Below are positions 18,260 through 27,120 of a stretch of 64,000 bases of DNA, piece after piece. The notes below the pieces were generated by a model that was given only the letters and a program-made list of their open reading frames with translations, did not search any database and was not told where the DNA came from. This DNA is from Novosphingobium aquimarinum (lineage in GTDB: Bacteria; Pseudomonadota; Alphaproteobacteria; Sphingomonadales; Sphingomonadaceae), in NCBI RefSeq assembly GCF_009746585.1, contig NZ_WRPO01000002.1:62001-126000 (forward strand), in the 5' to 3' direction. A program made the translations under genes and the position numbers. Position 1 is the stretch's first letter; the number at the start of each line of letters is the position of its first letter.

Positions 18260-19009
18260 ATGCCGATCACCGTTTCGATTCAGGATCGCATTGCCGAGAT
18301 CGTCTTCGACGTTCCGCCGGTGAACGCGTTCGACAGCGCGACCTGGAACAGCCTGCCGGATATGATCACGGAAGCGGGGCACAACCCGGATGTGAACGTG
18401 ATCCTGATCCGCGCCGAAGGTCGCGGCTTTTGCGGCGGCGTCGATATCAAGGAAATGCAGGCACACCCTGAGCGGATCCCCCTGCTCAATCGCGGCAACT
18501 TCCTGACGTTTCAGGCGATCCGCGCTTGCCCGGTCCCCGTGGTCGCGGCGGTTCACAAGTTCGTCATCGGCGGCGGTATCGGCATTTGCGGCGCGTCGGA
18601 TACGATCATCGCGGCCGAGGACGCGTTCTTCTCCCTGCCCGAGATCGATCGTGGCGCGATGGGCGGAGCGAGCCACATGTCGCGCATGCTTCCCTTGCAC
18701 AAGGTGCGGGCCGCGTTCTTCACCGGCGGCAACATTCCCGCGCAGGAAGCCTATCGCCTGGGCGCGGTCGAAAAAGTCGTCGCGCCTGAATCGCTTGTCG
18801 AGGAAGCGCGCGCCTTCTGCGCGGTGATCGCATCCAAGTCGCGCACCGCGCTGGTCATCGCCAAGGAAGCGCTGAACGGCATCGAGGCGACCGACGTCGA
18901 TCGCAATTACCGCTGGGAGCAGGGCTTCACGCTGGAAATGTACATGCATGAAGACAGCCAGAAGGCGCGCGATGCCTTCGTGGAAACGGGCAAGGCCGCC
19001 AAGTTCTGA
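18260..19009 (+). CDS. echA20: EchA20-like ring D hydrolase (crotonase family)
   Basis: A 249-residue crotonase-fold enzyme. VPPVNAFDSATWNSL, ILIRAEGRGFCGGVDIKEMQ, FVIGGGIGICGASDTIIAAED and FFSLPEIDRGAMGGASHMSR match M. tuberculosis EchA20, which hydrolyses ring D of the HIP-derived CoA thioester by a retro-Claisen reaction. The start is the ATG at 18260, two bases after the ipdC stop; the frame is open far upstream but overlaps ipdC. The order ipdA-ipdB-ipdC plus echA20 is kept, though not identical to actinobacteria. Confidence 0.92.
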   Translation: MPITVSIQDRIAEIVFDVPPVNAFDSATWNSLPDMITEAGHNPDVNVILIRAEGRGFCGGVDIKEMQAHPERIPLLNRGNFLTFQAIRACPVPVVAAVHKFVIGGGIGICGASDTIIAAEDAFFSLPEIDRGAMGGASHMSRMLPLHKVRAAFFTGGNIPAQEAYRLGAVEKVVAPESLVEEARAFCAVIASKSRTALVIAKEALNGIEATDVDRNYRWEQGFTLEMYMHEDSQKARDAFVETGKAAKF

Positions 19010-20166
19010 TGGATCTCGCCTACACTCCTGAACAAGACGCGTTTCGCGCCGAAGTGCGCGCCTGGCTGGAGGCGCACGTGCCGGCGACTCCGCTGGAACA
19101 CTTCGATGCGACGCGCGAGGGTTTCGAAGCGCATCGCGACTGGGAGCGCACGCTGAAGTCGGGCGATTGGGGCATGGTGACCTGGCCGCGCGAATATGGC
19201 GGGCGCGGTCTCGATCTGATCCAGTGGTTGATCTTCGAGGAAGAATACTACCGCGCGGGCGCCCCCGGCCGAGTGAACCAGAACGGCATCTTCCTCCTCG
19301 GCCCGACGCTCATCGAATTCGGCACGCCCGAGCAGAAGGGCCGCTTCCTCCCAGCCATGGCATCGGGCGAAGAGATCTGGGCGCAGGCCTGGTCGGAACC
19401 CCAAGCCGGGTCCGATCTCGCCGGGGTCCGCGCCACCGCCGTGCGCGAGGGCGACGAATACGTGCTCAATGGCCACAAGATCTGGTCGAGCCGCGCGGTC
19501 TTCGCCGACTGGGCCTTTGGCCTGTTTCGCGAGCCCGGCACCGAACGTCACAAGGGCCTCTCGCTCATCTTCTTCCCGCTCGACGCGCCGGGGGTGACGG
19601 TGAACGCCATCCAGAAGATCAACGGTCACGCCGGTTTTGCCGAAATCTTCCTAGAAGACGTACGCGTTCCGGCCTTCAACCGCCTGGGTGACGAAGGTCA
19701 GGGCTGGCACATCTGCATGGCGACGGCCGGCTTCGAGCGCGGCCTGATGCTGCGTTCGCCCGCGCGCTACCAGGTCGCCGCCGCCAAGCTCGCGGCGCTT
19801 TACAAGCAGCACGAGAACAGCGTCGACCCCGCAATCCGCAACGACGTCGTGCGCGCCTTCATGAATGCCGAGGCCTATGCGCTATCTATCTACTCGACCG
19901 CCAGCAAGCTGATGGCGGGGGCGAAGATCGGCCCGGAGGCGAGCACCAACAAGATCTTCTGGTCGGAGCTCGACATCCACTTGCACCAGACCGCGCTCGC
20001 CATTCTCGGCCCGCGCGCCGAACTTCTGCCGACCGCACCCGATGCGGGCGACGTGGGCGATTGGCTTGACGATTACATCTTCGCTCTCGCCGGTCCGATC
20101 TATGCCGGATCGAACGAGATTCAGCGCAACATCATCGCCGAGCGCATGCTTGGCCTGCCGCGCTGA
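19009..20166 (+). CDS. fadE31: Acyl-CoA dehydrogenase FadE31-like
   Basis: A 385-residue acyl-CoA dehydrogenase. EEEYYRAGAPGRVNQNGIFL, WAQAWSEPQAGSDLAG, GHKIWSSRAVFADWAFGLF and the end IYAGSNEIQRNIIAERMLGL closely match FadE31 of the KstR2 regulon. The IYEGT glutamate is replaced (IYAGS). FadE31 works as a heteromer with FadE32 or FadE33 on late HIP intermediates; the next gene encodes a shorter FadE that is the obvious partner. It starts on the stop of echA20. Confidence 0.9.
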   Translation: MDLAYTPEQDAFRAEVRAWLEAHVPATPLEHFDATREGFEAHRDWERTLKSGDWGMVTWPREYGGRGLDLIQWLIFEEEYYRAGAPGRVNQNGIFLLGPTLIEFGTPEQKGRFLPAMASGEEIWAQAWSEPQAGSDLAGVRATAVREGDEYVLNGHKIWSSRAVFADWAFGLFREPGTERHKGLSLIFFPLDAPGVTVNAIQKINGHAGFAEIFLEDVRVPAFNRLGDEGQGWHICMATAGFERGLMLRSPARYQVAAAKLAALYKQHENSVDPAIRNDVVRAFMNAEAYALSIYSTASKLMAGAKIGPEASTNKIFWSELDIHLHQTALAILGPRAELLPTAPDAGDVGDWLDDYIFALAGPIYAGSNEIQRNIIAERMLGLPR

Positions 20167-20177
20167 GAGGACGATCG

Positions 20178-21209
20178 ATGAACTTCACGTATACAGAAGA
20201 GCAGCTGATGTTCGCCGAGACGGCGCGCACGCTGCTGACCGACACTTGCACGCCGGCGCACTTGCGCGAAATGATGGCGCGCGGCGAGGCGCGCGACGAT
20301 ACGCGCTGGAACGCGATCGTCGAGACGGGCCTTACTCTGGTCCTGCTGCCGGAAGCTGCCGGCGGCCTCGATCTCGCCGAAGTCGACTTCGCGCCGATCG
20401 CCGAGGCCGCGGGATACGCCGGCTTGCCCGAACCGCTGGTCGAGAGCGCGGGCGTGGCCGCGCCTCTGTTGGCCGCGATCGCGCCTGATCACGACGTCCT
20501 GACCGACCCTTCGGCCACGATCGCGATCCAGCACCCGCTCAACCCCTTCGTGGCCGACGCGGATACCGCCACCGTGCTGATCCTGCGGCATGAGAACGAA
20601 ACCCATGTCGTTGCCGCCTCCGCCGTCAGTCTGACGCGGGAAGAGAGCATCGATCCGTTTCGCCGGCTGTTCCGCGTGGACTGGAGCCCAACGGCCGAGA
20701 CCCGCGTCGAGGCGGATCAGGCAGGCTGGGATCTGGCGCTGGACCGCGCCGCGCTGTTCGCTGCCGCGCAAGGCCTGGGCCTCGCGCAGCGCGCCATCGA
20801 CCTCGCCGTGGACTACGCCAAGGAGCGCACGCAGTTCGGCAAGCCGATCGGCAGCTATCAGGCGGTCAAGCATCACCTCGCCTCGGCGCAAGTCGCGGTC
20901 GAATTCGCGCGGCCCGTGGTGCAGGCGGCGGCCGCCGCGATCGGTCGTCAGGATGACCATGCCCGGGCCCGCGTCAGCCACGCCAAGCTGGTCGCTCTCG
21001 AGGCGGCCGATCAGGCGGGGCGCAGCTCGATACAAGTGCATGGCGCGATGGGATATTCCTGGGAAGTCGACGTTCACTTCTTCCTGAAGCGGGCCATGGC
21101 CCTGACGTACGCCTGGGGCGATCCCGCCTTTCACCGCGCCCGCGTGGCCGAACGCCTGTTCCGCCATCCCGCCGGCCCTGACCAGCTCTTCGCACACGAG
21201 GCCGCATAA
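20178..21209 (+). CDS. Acyl-CoA dehydrogenase small partner subunit (FadE32/FadE33-like)
   Basis: A 343-residue protein with an acyl-CoA dehydrogenase fold: MNFTYTEEQLMFAETARTLL at the start, TQFGKPIGSYQAVKHHLASAQ and IQVHGAMGYSWEVDVHFFLKR near the end. The middle domain is short. This size and layout match FadE32/FadE33, the partners of FadE31. It is preceded by GAGG and lies 12 bases after fadE31, then joins fadA6. Which of FadE32 or FadE33 it equals cannot be told from sequence inspection. Confidence 0.85.
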   Translation: MNFTYTEEQLMFAETARTLLTDTCTPAHLREMMARGEARDDTRWNAIVETGLTLVLLPEAAGGLDLAEVDFAPIAEAAGYAGLPEPLVESAGVAAPLLAAIAPDHDVLTDPSATIAIQHPLNPFVADADTATVLILRHENETHVVAASAVSLTREESIDPFRRLFRVDWSPTAETRVEADQAGWDLALDRAALFAAAQGLGLAQRAIDLAVDYAKERTQFGKPIGSYQAVKHHLASAQVAVEFARPVVQAAAAAIGRQDDHARARVSHAKLVALEAADQAGRSSIQVHGAMGYSWEVDVHFFLKRAMALTYAWGDPAFHRARVAERLFRHPAGPDQLFAHEAA

Positions 21210-22360
21210 TGCCCGAAGCTTACATCATCGATGCCGTTCGCAGCCCGATCGGGCGCAAGAAGGGCAGCCTTGCCAACCTGCACCCCGCCGATCTCGGCGC
21301 TCATCCGATGAAAGCCTTGATCGAGCGGACGGGGATCGATCCCGCCGCCGTGGACGATGTCGTCTGGGGCTGCTGCGATACGATCGGCGGACAGGCCGGC
21401 GATATCGGCCGCACCGCGTGGCTTGTTGGCGGCCTTCCCGAGCATGTCCCCGGCGTCACGATCGACCGCCAGTGTGGATCGTCGCAGCAAGCCCTGCACT
21501 TCGGCGCGCAAGGCGTGATGAGCGGCACGCAGGATCTGGTCGTCGTCGGCGGCAGTCAGGCGATGAACCGTATTCCGATTTCGTCGGCAATGATGGTCGG
21601 CGCGCAGTTCGGCTTCAACACGCCGTTCGACAGTTCGCCGGGCTGGATCGAACGGTACGGCGATGAGGAGGTCAATCAGATTCGCTCGGCCGAGATGATC
21701 GCCGAGAAGTGGGAAATCAGCCGCGAGGAGATGGAGGAATTCAGCCTCGCCTCGCACCAGCGCGCGCAAGCGGCGACGGAAAACGGCTGGTTTGCGCACG
21801 AAATCGCGCCGCTCGAAGGGCTGGATCATGATGAGACGATCCGCCCGACGACGTCGCTGGAAGGTTTGGCATCGCTGAAGCCGGTGAACGAGGGCGGCCT
21901 CATCACCGCCGGCGTTGCCAGCCAGAACTGCGATGGCGCCGCCGCGCTGCTCATCGCAGGCGAAGCGGCGGTGAAAAGTCACAACCTCAAGCCCCGCGCT
22001 CGCATTCATCACCTTTCGGTCCGCGCCGACAATCCCGTGTGGATGTTGACCGGGCCCATCCCGGCGACCCGCTATGCGCTGGAAAAGTCCGGCATGTCGC
22101 TGGACGACATCGACTTGTTCGAGTGCAACGAGGCGTTCGCTTCGGTGCCAATGGCGTGGATGAAGGAACTCGGCATCCCGCACGAGAAGGTGAACGTGCA
22201 GGGCGGCGGCATCGCCCTGGGGCACCCGATCGGGGCCACCGGCGCGCGACTGATGACCACCTTGCTGAACGCCTTGGAGCGCACCGGCGGCCGCTATGGC
22301 CTGCAGACGATGTGCGAGGGCGGTGGCCAGGCCAACGTCACCATCATCGAGCGGCTCTAG
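21209..22360 (+). CDS. fadA6: Steroid thiolase FadA6-like
   Basis: A 383-residue thiolase. The nucleophile lies in TIDRQCGSSQQALHFGAQG, the histidine in GIALGHPIGATGARLM and the second cysteine in QTMCEGGGQANVTIIERL. The stretch RIHHLSVRADNPVWMLTGP and YGDEEVNQIRSAEMIAEKW match M. tuberculosis FadA6, which releases acetyl-CoA in HIP catabolism after ring opening. It overlaps the stop of the FadE gene upstream. Within this window the closest other thiolase (27121) is clearly of a different subgroup. Confidence 0.93.
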   Translation: MPEAYIIDAVRSPIGRKKGSLANLHPADLGAHPMKALIERTGIDPAAVDDVVWGCCDTIGGQAGDIGRTAWLVGGLPEHVPGVTIDRQCGSSQQALHFGAQGVMSGTQDLVVVGGSQAMNRIPISSAMMVGAQFGFNTPFDSSPGWIERYGDEEVNQIRSAEMIAEKWEISREEMEEFSLASHQRAQAATENGWFAHEIAPLEGLDHDETIRPTTSLEGLASLKPVNEGGLITAGVASQNCDGAAALLIAGEAAVKSHNLKPRARIHHLSVRADNPVWMLTGPIPATRYALEKSGMSLDDIDLFECNEAFASVPMAWMKELGIPHEKVNVQGGGIALGHPIGATGARLMTTLLNALERTGGRYGLQTMCEGGGQANVTIIERL

Positions 22361-22375
22361 GAGGAAACGGCCGCC

Positions 22376-23020
22376 ATGCCCTGCTACGCTTATCAGGGGA
22401 TTGTCCCCGTCGTCGATCCGACCAGCTATGTGCATCCGCTTGCATCGCTGATCGGTGACGTGATCGTGGGGCCCGGCTGCTTCATCGCGCCTGGCGCCTC
22501 GCTTCGCGGCGACTTCGGGCGGATCGTGGTCGAGGGTGACAGCAGCGTCCAGGATTCGGTGACCGTGCATGCGAACACCTTGCGCGACACGGTCATCCGA
22601 CGCGGCGCCACGATCGCGCATGGAGCGATCATCCATGGCTGCGAGATTGGCGAGAACGCGCTCGTCGGCATGAACGCGGTGATCCTCGACAATGCGGTGA
22701 TCGGCGCGGAGAACCTGGTCGCGGCGTTGGCGCTCGTCCGCTCGGACACGGTGACGCCGGAGCGCAGCCTGGTCGCGGGCAATCCGGCCAAGGTGGTCAA
22801 GACGTTCGAACCGCATCAGGTCACCTGGCGCAACGACGGCGATGGCGAATACCAGCGCCTCGCACGCGCGGCGCTGACCGAACTGGTCGAAGTGGCGCCT
22901 CTCACTGAAGCGGAGCCCGATCGGCCCCGCCCGAAGTCGGACGCGATCGCGGTGCGGCTCTCCGGCCCTTCCGCCGCGGAACGCGAGCGGCGCGTCGCCC
23001 ATCAGGCAGCCGGCTCATGA
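22376..23020 (+). CDS. Gamma-carbonic-anhydrase/PaaY-like hexapeptide-repeat protein
   Basis: A 214-residue left-handed beta-helix protein with hexapeptide repeats (GDVIVGPGCFIAPGASLRGD and onward). Three metal histidines are visible: VHANT, then IAHGAIIHG. PaaY and CaiE relatives occur in CoA-linked catabolic operons, where PaaY acts as a thioesterase that releases CoA from dead-end esters; a similar CoA-salvage role here is inference. The C-terminal tail beyond residue 165 is charged and probably disordered. A strong AGGAGG ribosome site precedes the ATG. Confidence 0.8.
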   Translation: MPCYAYQGIVPVVDPTSYVHPLASLIGDVIVGPGCFIAPGASLRGDFGRIVVEGDSSVQDSVTVHANTLRDTVIRRGATIAHGAIIHGCEIGENALVGMNAVILDNAVIGAENLVAALALVRSDTVTPERSLVAGNPAKVVKTFEPHQVTWRNDGDGEYQRLARAALTELVEVAPLTEAEPDRPRPKSDAIAVRLSGPSAAERERRVAHQAAGS

Positions 23021-23460
23021 ACGACGCCGCGCTCGCCATCACCAATCTGCTCCACATTTATGCCGAGCGCATGGACGCGGGCGATCTGGAGGGCGTGGCC
23101 GCGCTGTTCGAAAAGGCGCGCATCCGCACCGGCGATGGCGAGGTCGAGGGATCGGCGCCAATGCTCGAGCTGTGGCGGCGTTTCGTGAAGCTTCATCCCG
23201 ATGGCACACCGCGCACCAAGCACGTCATCACCAATCCTATTCTGGAGATCGACGAGGACGCGGACCGCGCCACTTGCCGGTCCTACTACACCGTCCTGCA
23301 AGCGGCGCCGGACTTGCCGCTGCAAGTGGTCTGCGCGGGCCGATATCACGACGTTTTCGTGCGCGAGGCAGGCGCCTGGCGCTTTGCCGAACGCGATTAT
23401 TCAATGCTCGATCTGGTGGGCGACATGAGCCAGCACATGCTCGTGCCCGTCGCCAACTGA
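23017..23460 (+). CDS. SnoaL/NTF2-fold protein
   Basis: A 147-residue cone-fold protein: LLHIYAERMDAGDLEGVAALF, TKHVITNPILEIDEDADRA, VVCAGRYHDVFVREAGAWRF. Such proteins are isomerases, dehydratases or cyclases, or have no catalytic role. The pocket Tyr (IYAERMD) and His (TKHVI) resemble the catalytic pair of scytalone-dehydratase-like and BaiE-like enzymes. Its ATG overlaps the preceding stop, so it is translated with the hexapeptide-repeat protein. Function unknown. Confidence 0.75.
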   Translation: MNDAALAITNLLHIYAERMDAGDLEGVAALFEKARIRTGDGEVEGSAPMLELWRRFVKLHPDGTPRTKHVITNPILEIDEDADRATCRSYYTVLQAAPDLPLQVVCAGRYHDVFVREAGAWRFAERDYSMLDLVGDMSQHMLVPVAN

Positions 23461-23491
23461 CACCATGCGCTTCTTGGAGAAACGGTAAGTT

Positions 23492-24397
23492 ATGGGAATT
23501 TGCGAAGGACGGGTGGCCATCGTCACCGGCGCCGGTAACGGGCTCGGCAAGGCCTATGCGCTGGGCCTCGCGGCGGAAGGCGCGAAAGTCGTCGTCAACG
23601 ATCTGGGCGTGGGCACGCATGGCGAAGCCGGCGCGACCAAGGGCGCGGCCGAACAGGTGGTCGACGAGATCAAGGCGATGGGCGGCGAAGCCGTGGCCAA
23701 TACTGATGACGTCGCCGAGTGGGAATCGGGCAAGCGCATGCTCGAGCAGGCGCTCGACAGCTTCGGCGCGCTGCATGCGGTGGTGAACAACGCCGGCTTC
23801 GTGCGTGATCGCATGTTCTTCACCTGCTCGCCCGAAGAGTGGGACGCGGTCATTCGCGTGCACTTGCGCGGGCACTTCTGCACCAGCCGCCACGCCGCCG
23901 AATACTGGCGTGCCGAAAGCAAGGCGGGCCGTCCGGTGGACGCGCGGATCATCAACACGACCAGCGGCGCTGGCTTGCAGGGTTCGATCGGACAATCGGC
24001 CTATTCGACCGCGAAAGGCGGCATCGCCACGTTGACACTGGTGCAGGCGGCCGAGCTCGCACGGCTAGGCATCACCGCCAACGCGCTCGCGCCCAATGCC
24101 CGGACCCGCATGACCGATACCGGCTCGTTCGACATGGACGTCAAGGACGGCGAGTTCGACGTCTTTGCGCCGGAGAACATGGCGCCGCTCGTCGCCTATC
24201 TCGTTTCCGAGCAATCGCAGGGCGTTAGCGGCCAGGTCTTCGAATTGAAGGGCGGCACGATCTTCCTGTCGCAGGGTTGGTCGGACAGCGAGGCCCACGA
24301 CAAGGGATCGCGGTTCGAAGCTGCGGAACTCGATCCGATCGTGCGCAAGCTGATCGCCGACCGCGAGCCCGCCAAGCCCGTTTACGGCGCCGGCTAA
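23492..24397 (+). CDS. Short-chain dehydrogenase, Rv3548c-like
   Basis: A 301-residue SDR with VTGAGNGLGKAYALGLA, NDLGV, NNAGFVRDRMF, and the active-site YSTAK. The start MGICEGRVAIVTGAG and the segment GRPVDARIINTTSGAGLQGS closely resemble Rv3548c, an SDR of the mycobacterial KstR2 regulon of unproven step. It also resembles the dehydrogenase domain of multifunctional protein 2, so 3-hydroxyacyl-CoA oxidation is a reasonable inference. GGAGAA stands about ten bases ahead of the ATG. Confidence 0.88.
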   Translation: MGICEGRVAIVTGAGNGLGKAYALGLAAEGAKVVVNDLGVGTHGEAGATKGAAEQVVDEIKAMGGEAVANTDDVAEWESGKRMLEQALDSFGALHAVVNNAGFVRDRMFFTCSPEEWDAVIRVHLRGHFCTSRHAAEYWRAESKAGRPVDARIINTTSGAGLQGSIGQSAYSTAKGGIATLTLVQAAELARLGITANALAPNARTRMTDTGSFDMDVKDGEFDVFAPENMAPLVAYLVSEQSQGVSGQVFELKGGTIFLSQGWSDSEAHDKGSRFEAAELDPIVRKLIADREPAKPVYGAG

Positions 24398-25480
24398 ATG
24401 GATTTCGCGCTTACCGAGGACCAGCGCTTCATTCAGGAAAGCGCGCAAGCCTTCCTCAGCGATGCGGCAGGCCCCGATGCTTTGCGCGCCGCCGTCGAAG
24501 GCGCGACTGGGTTCGATGAGGCGCTATGGTCCAGCCTCGCGGGCGAGATGGGCTTCGTCGGCCTGATGATCCCCGAAGCCCATGGCGGCTCCGGCCTGGG
24601 CGCGGTCGAAATGGCGCTGGTGCTGGAGCAAACCGGCCGGACGCTGGCCGCCGTGCCTTTCTTCGAGACCGCCGTGCTTGCCGTGCAGGCGGTGATGGCG
24701 TGCGGGACCGAGGCGCAGAAAGCCGATCTGCTGCCAAAGCTCGCGAGCGGCCAGATCAAGGCCTGCTTCGCGGGCACCGCCGACCGTCCGACGCTTGGTG
24801 ACGGAAAGCTGACCGGCACCGCGAACTACGTCACGTTCGGCCATGTCGCGGACCTCGTGATTGTCGCCACGACTGACGGCAGCCTCTTGGCCCTTCCCAT
24901 GGATACGTCGGGCCTCGTCGCGGGAGCCCTGCCGACGCTCGACCGGACCCGCCGTTTTGCCCAGCTTTCGTTCGATTGCGCCGTACCGGACCACGCCGTG
25001 CTGGGCAGTGCCGGCAGCGCCACTAGCGCGATCGATCGGGTGCTGACGATCGGCGCGGGCCTGCTCGCATCCGAACAGACCGGCGGCGCGCAGTTCTGCC
25101 TCGACAGCACGGTCGAATACGCCAAGCAACGCTCGCAGTTCGGACGCCTCATCGGCTCGTTCCAGGCCTACAAGCACATGCTGGCCGACATGATGGTGCA
25201 GATCGAAGCGTCGCGGTCCGCCGCGCTCTATGCGGCGGCGGCGATCGACGAGGATGGCGAAGAGCTCGCCGAGGCCTGCCACGTGGCCCAGTCCTGGGCG
25301 GCGGACTGCTTTCGCCATTGTTCGGGCGAAGCGATTCAGCTGCACGGCGGGATCGGCTTCACCTGGGAACATCACGCCCATCTCTATTTCAAGCGCGCCC
25401 GCGCGACTTCCAGCTGGCTCGGTACGCCCGAGGCGCATCGCGAAGCGCTGGCACGGATCATTCTTCAGGAGCCTGCATGA
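24398..25480 (+). CDS. Acyl-CoA dehydrogenase small partner subunit
   Basis: A 360-residue acyl-CoA dehydrogenase-like protein beginning MDFALTEDQRFIQ and ending with IQLHGGIGFTWEHHAHLYFK. It resembles the partner chain at 3665-4741 and the FadE28/FadE32/FadE33 group. As the plus operon also holds the FadE30-like chain at 28327 without an adjacent partner, the two may pair; this is inference. It begins immediately after the preceding stop and overlaps ipdF by four bases. Confidence 0.85.
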   Translation: MDFALTEDQRFIQESAQAFLSDAAGPDALRAAVEGATGFDEALWSSLAGEMGFVGLMIPEAHGGSGLGAVEMALVLEQTGRTLAAVPFFETAVLAVQAVMACGTEAQKADLLPKLASGQIKACFAGTADRPTLGDGKLTGTANYVTFGHVADLVIVATTDGSLLALPMDTSGLVAGALPTLDRTRRFAQLSFDCAVPDHAVLGSAGSATSAIDRVLTIGAGLLASEQTGGAQFCLDSTVEYAKQRSQFGRLIGSFQAYKHMLADMMVQIEASRSAALYAAAAIDEDGEELAEACHVAQSWAADCFRHCSGEAIQLHGGIGFTWEHHAHLYFKRARATSSWLGTPEAHREALARIILQEPA

Positions 25481-26265
25481 CCGTCACTTCGCCAGTCCCC
25501 CCCTACCCCGAAGCGCGTGGCCTGCTCAAAGGCAAGACGGTAGTGGTGACCGCCGCCGCCGGCACGGGAATCGGCTTTTCCGCCGCCCAGCGCGCCGCAG
25601 AGGAAGGTGCTTCGCTGATGATCAGCGACTTTCACGAGCGGCGTCTGGGCGAAGCGGCGGATCGCATCGCGGAAAAGGTCGGCACGCGTCCGGCAACCTT
25701 CGTGTGCGACGTCACCAGCGAGGAGCAGGTGCAGGGTCTGCGCGACGCCGCGCTCTCGAGCCTCGGGCGCGTCGATGTCCTCATCAACAACGCCGGGTTG
25801 GGCGGCGAGGTCGATGTCGTCGACATGACCGATGAGCAGTGGAGCCGCGTCCTCGACGTGACGCTCACCAGCCTGTTTCGCATGACGCGTGCGTTCCTGC
25901 CGTCGATGTACGCGGCAAAATCTGGCGTCATGGTCAACAACGCCTCGGTGCTCGGCTGGCGCGCGCAGAAGGGCCAGGCGCATTACGCCGCCGCCAAGGC
26001 CGGGGTCATGGCGTTCACGCGCTGCTCCGCGCTGGAAGCGGCCGAGCACAACGTGCGCATCAATGCGGTTTCGCCGAGCCTTGCCATGCACCCCTTCCTT
26101 GCCAAGGTGACGACGCAGGAAGCGCTCGACAAGCTGGTCGAGAAAGAAGCGTTCGGTCGTCCCGCCGAAGTGTGGGAAATCGCCAATGTCATGATGTTCC
26201 TGGCGTCCGACTTGTCGTCCTACATGACCGGCGAGATCGTCTCTGTCTCGAGCCAGAGGGCCTAA
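25477..26265 (+). CDS. ipdF: IpdF-like short-chain dehydrogenase
   Basis: A 262-residue SDR, the same length as M. tuberculosis IpdF (Rv3559c). VVVTAAAGTGIGFSAAQRA, ISDFHERRLGEAADRI, NNASVLGWRAQKGQAHYAAAK and FLASDLSSYMTGEIVSVSSQ match it almost segment for segment, including the unusual TAAAGTGIG nucleotide loop. IpdF oxidises the 5-hydroxyl of HIP-CoA intermediates. The start is the ATG at 25477, which overlaps the stop of the preceding FadE gene; a longer frame starts within that gene and is not homologous there. Confidence 0.93.
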   Translation: MTVTSPVPPYPEARGLLKGKTVVVTAAAGTGIGFSAAQRAAEEGASLMISDFHERRLGEAADRIAEKVGTRPATFVCDVTSEEQVQGLRDAALSSLGRVDVLINNAGLGGEVDVVDMTDEQWSRVLDVTLTSLFRMTRAFLPSMYAAKSGVMVNNASVLGWRAQKGQAHYAAAKAGVMAFTRCSALEAAEHNVRINAVSPSLAMHPFLAKVTTQEALDKLVEKEAFGRPAEVWEIANVMMFLASDLSSYMTGEIVSVSSQRA

Positions 26266-26269
26266 GGCG

Positions 26270-26737
26270 ATGGCCACCGTATTCGCATCGCCGCGCGATC
26301 TGCTGGGGCAGGAAGGCACCAAGCTCGAGGCCAGCGACTGGCTGACGATCGAGCAGGACCGGATCGATGAATTCGGACGAGTGACAGGCGACTTGCAGTG
26401 GATCCATGTCGACCCTGTTCGCGCGAAGGACGGCCCGTTCGGCGCGACGATCGCGCACGGCTATCTCACGCTCAGCCTCGTCAATCTCTTCATGCCGCAA
26501 ATGATCGACGTGCGGCGGTTCTCCGCCGGTGTGAATGTCGGCATGGACAAGACCCGCTTCCTGCAGCCGGTCGTCGTCGGCTCGCGCATTCGCGGAACCG
26601 GCGAAATCATTTCCGCCGAGGAAGTGAAAGGCGGTGCCATTCAGAGCGTCACCCGCGTCACTGTTGAAATTGAAGGCAAGGACAAGCCGGCCTGCGTGGT
26701 CGACACGATAAACCGCTATTTCCCGGAGAGTGAATGA
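26270..26737 (+). CDS. MaoC-like (R)-specific enoyl-CoA hydratase
   Basis: A 155-residue single hot-dog-domain hydratase. The hydratase-2 signature is present as FGRVTGDLQWIHVDPVRAK, with the catalytic Asp and His, followed by GATIAHGYLTLSLV. It would hydrate an enoyl-CoA made by one of the FadE enzymes, working with the SDR-type 3-hydroxyacyl-CoA dehydrogenase and thiolase in the same operon. It begins four bases after ipdF and overlaps the isomerase gene. Confidence 0.88.
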   Translation: MATVFASPRDLLGQEGTKLEASDWLTIEQDRIDEFGRVTGDLQWIHVDPVRAKDGPFGATIAHGYLTLSLVNLFMPQMIDVRRFSAGVNVGMDKTRFLQPVVVGSRIRGTGEIISAEEVKGGAIQSVTRVTVEIEGKDKPACVVDTINRYFPESE

Positions 26738-27111
26738 TGTCTGATCCCGAAAAGATGCAAGCCGCCGTCCATGCGTACGTTGCCGCGTTCGACAAGGGCG
26801 ATCCCGACGCCGTTACCGCGATCTTCGCCCCCGACGCCACCGTGGAAGACCCCGTGGGCACACCGGCCCACGAAGGGCACGACGCAATCCGGGCCTTCTA
26901 TGCCGAATCGATGAAGACCGGAGCCAAGCTCAAGCTGGAAGGCCCCGTGCGCATTGCCGGCAACCACGCCGCCTTCGCCTTCTCCGTGGCGCTCCAGGTC
27001 GAAGGGTCGGACAAGACGATCGACGTGATCGATACGTTCAAGTTCAACGATGACAATCAGGTCATCGAAATGCGCGCCTATTTCGGCCCGCTCAACATGC
27101 ACGGATTTTAA
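26734..27111 (+). CDS. ksi: Steroid delta-5-3-ketosteroid isomerase
   Basis: A 125-residue NTF2-fold enzyme that lines up without gaps over most of its length with Comamonas testosteroni ketosteroid isomerase. The catalytic triad is conserved: Tyr15 (HAYVAAFDKGD), Asp39 (DATVEDPVG) and Asp100 (IDVIDTFKFN), equal to Tyr14, Asp38 and Asp99. It moves the double bond of 3-keto-delta5 steroids to delta4. Its position amid HIP-degradation genes is unusual because it acts at the start of the pathway. The ATG overlaps the MaoC stop; a second ATG follows directly. Confidence 0.92.
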   Translation: MMSDPEKMQAAVHAYVAAFDKGDPDAVTAIFAPDATVEDPVGTPAHEGHDAIRAFYAESMKTGAKLKLEGPVRIAGNHAAFAFSVALQVEGSDKTIDVIDTFKFNDDNQVIEMRAYFGPLNMHGF

Positions 27112-27120
27112 GGAAAGCTC

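Noticed and set aside
21131-23002. A 623-codon minus-strand frame opposite fadA6
   Set aside because: Same reason: fadA6 and the hexapeptide-repeat protein are unambiguous on the plus strand and the antisense translation has no family features.
26734-27111. Treating the small NTF2-fold protein as a generic SnoaL-like protein
   Set aside because: The triad and nearly whole length match steroid delta-isomerase, so a specific call is justified.
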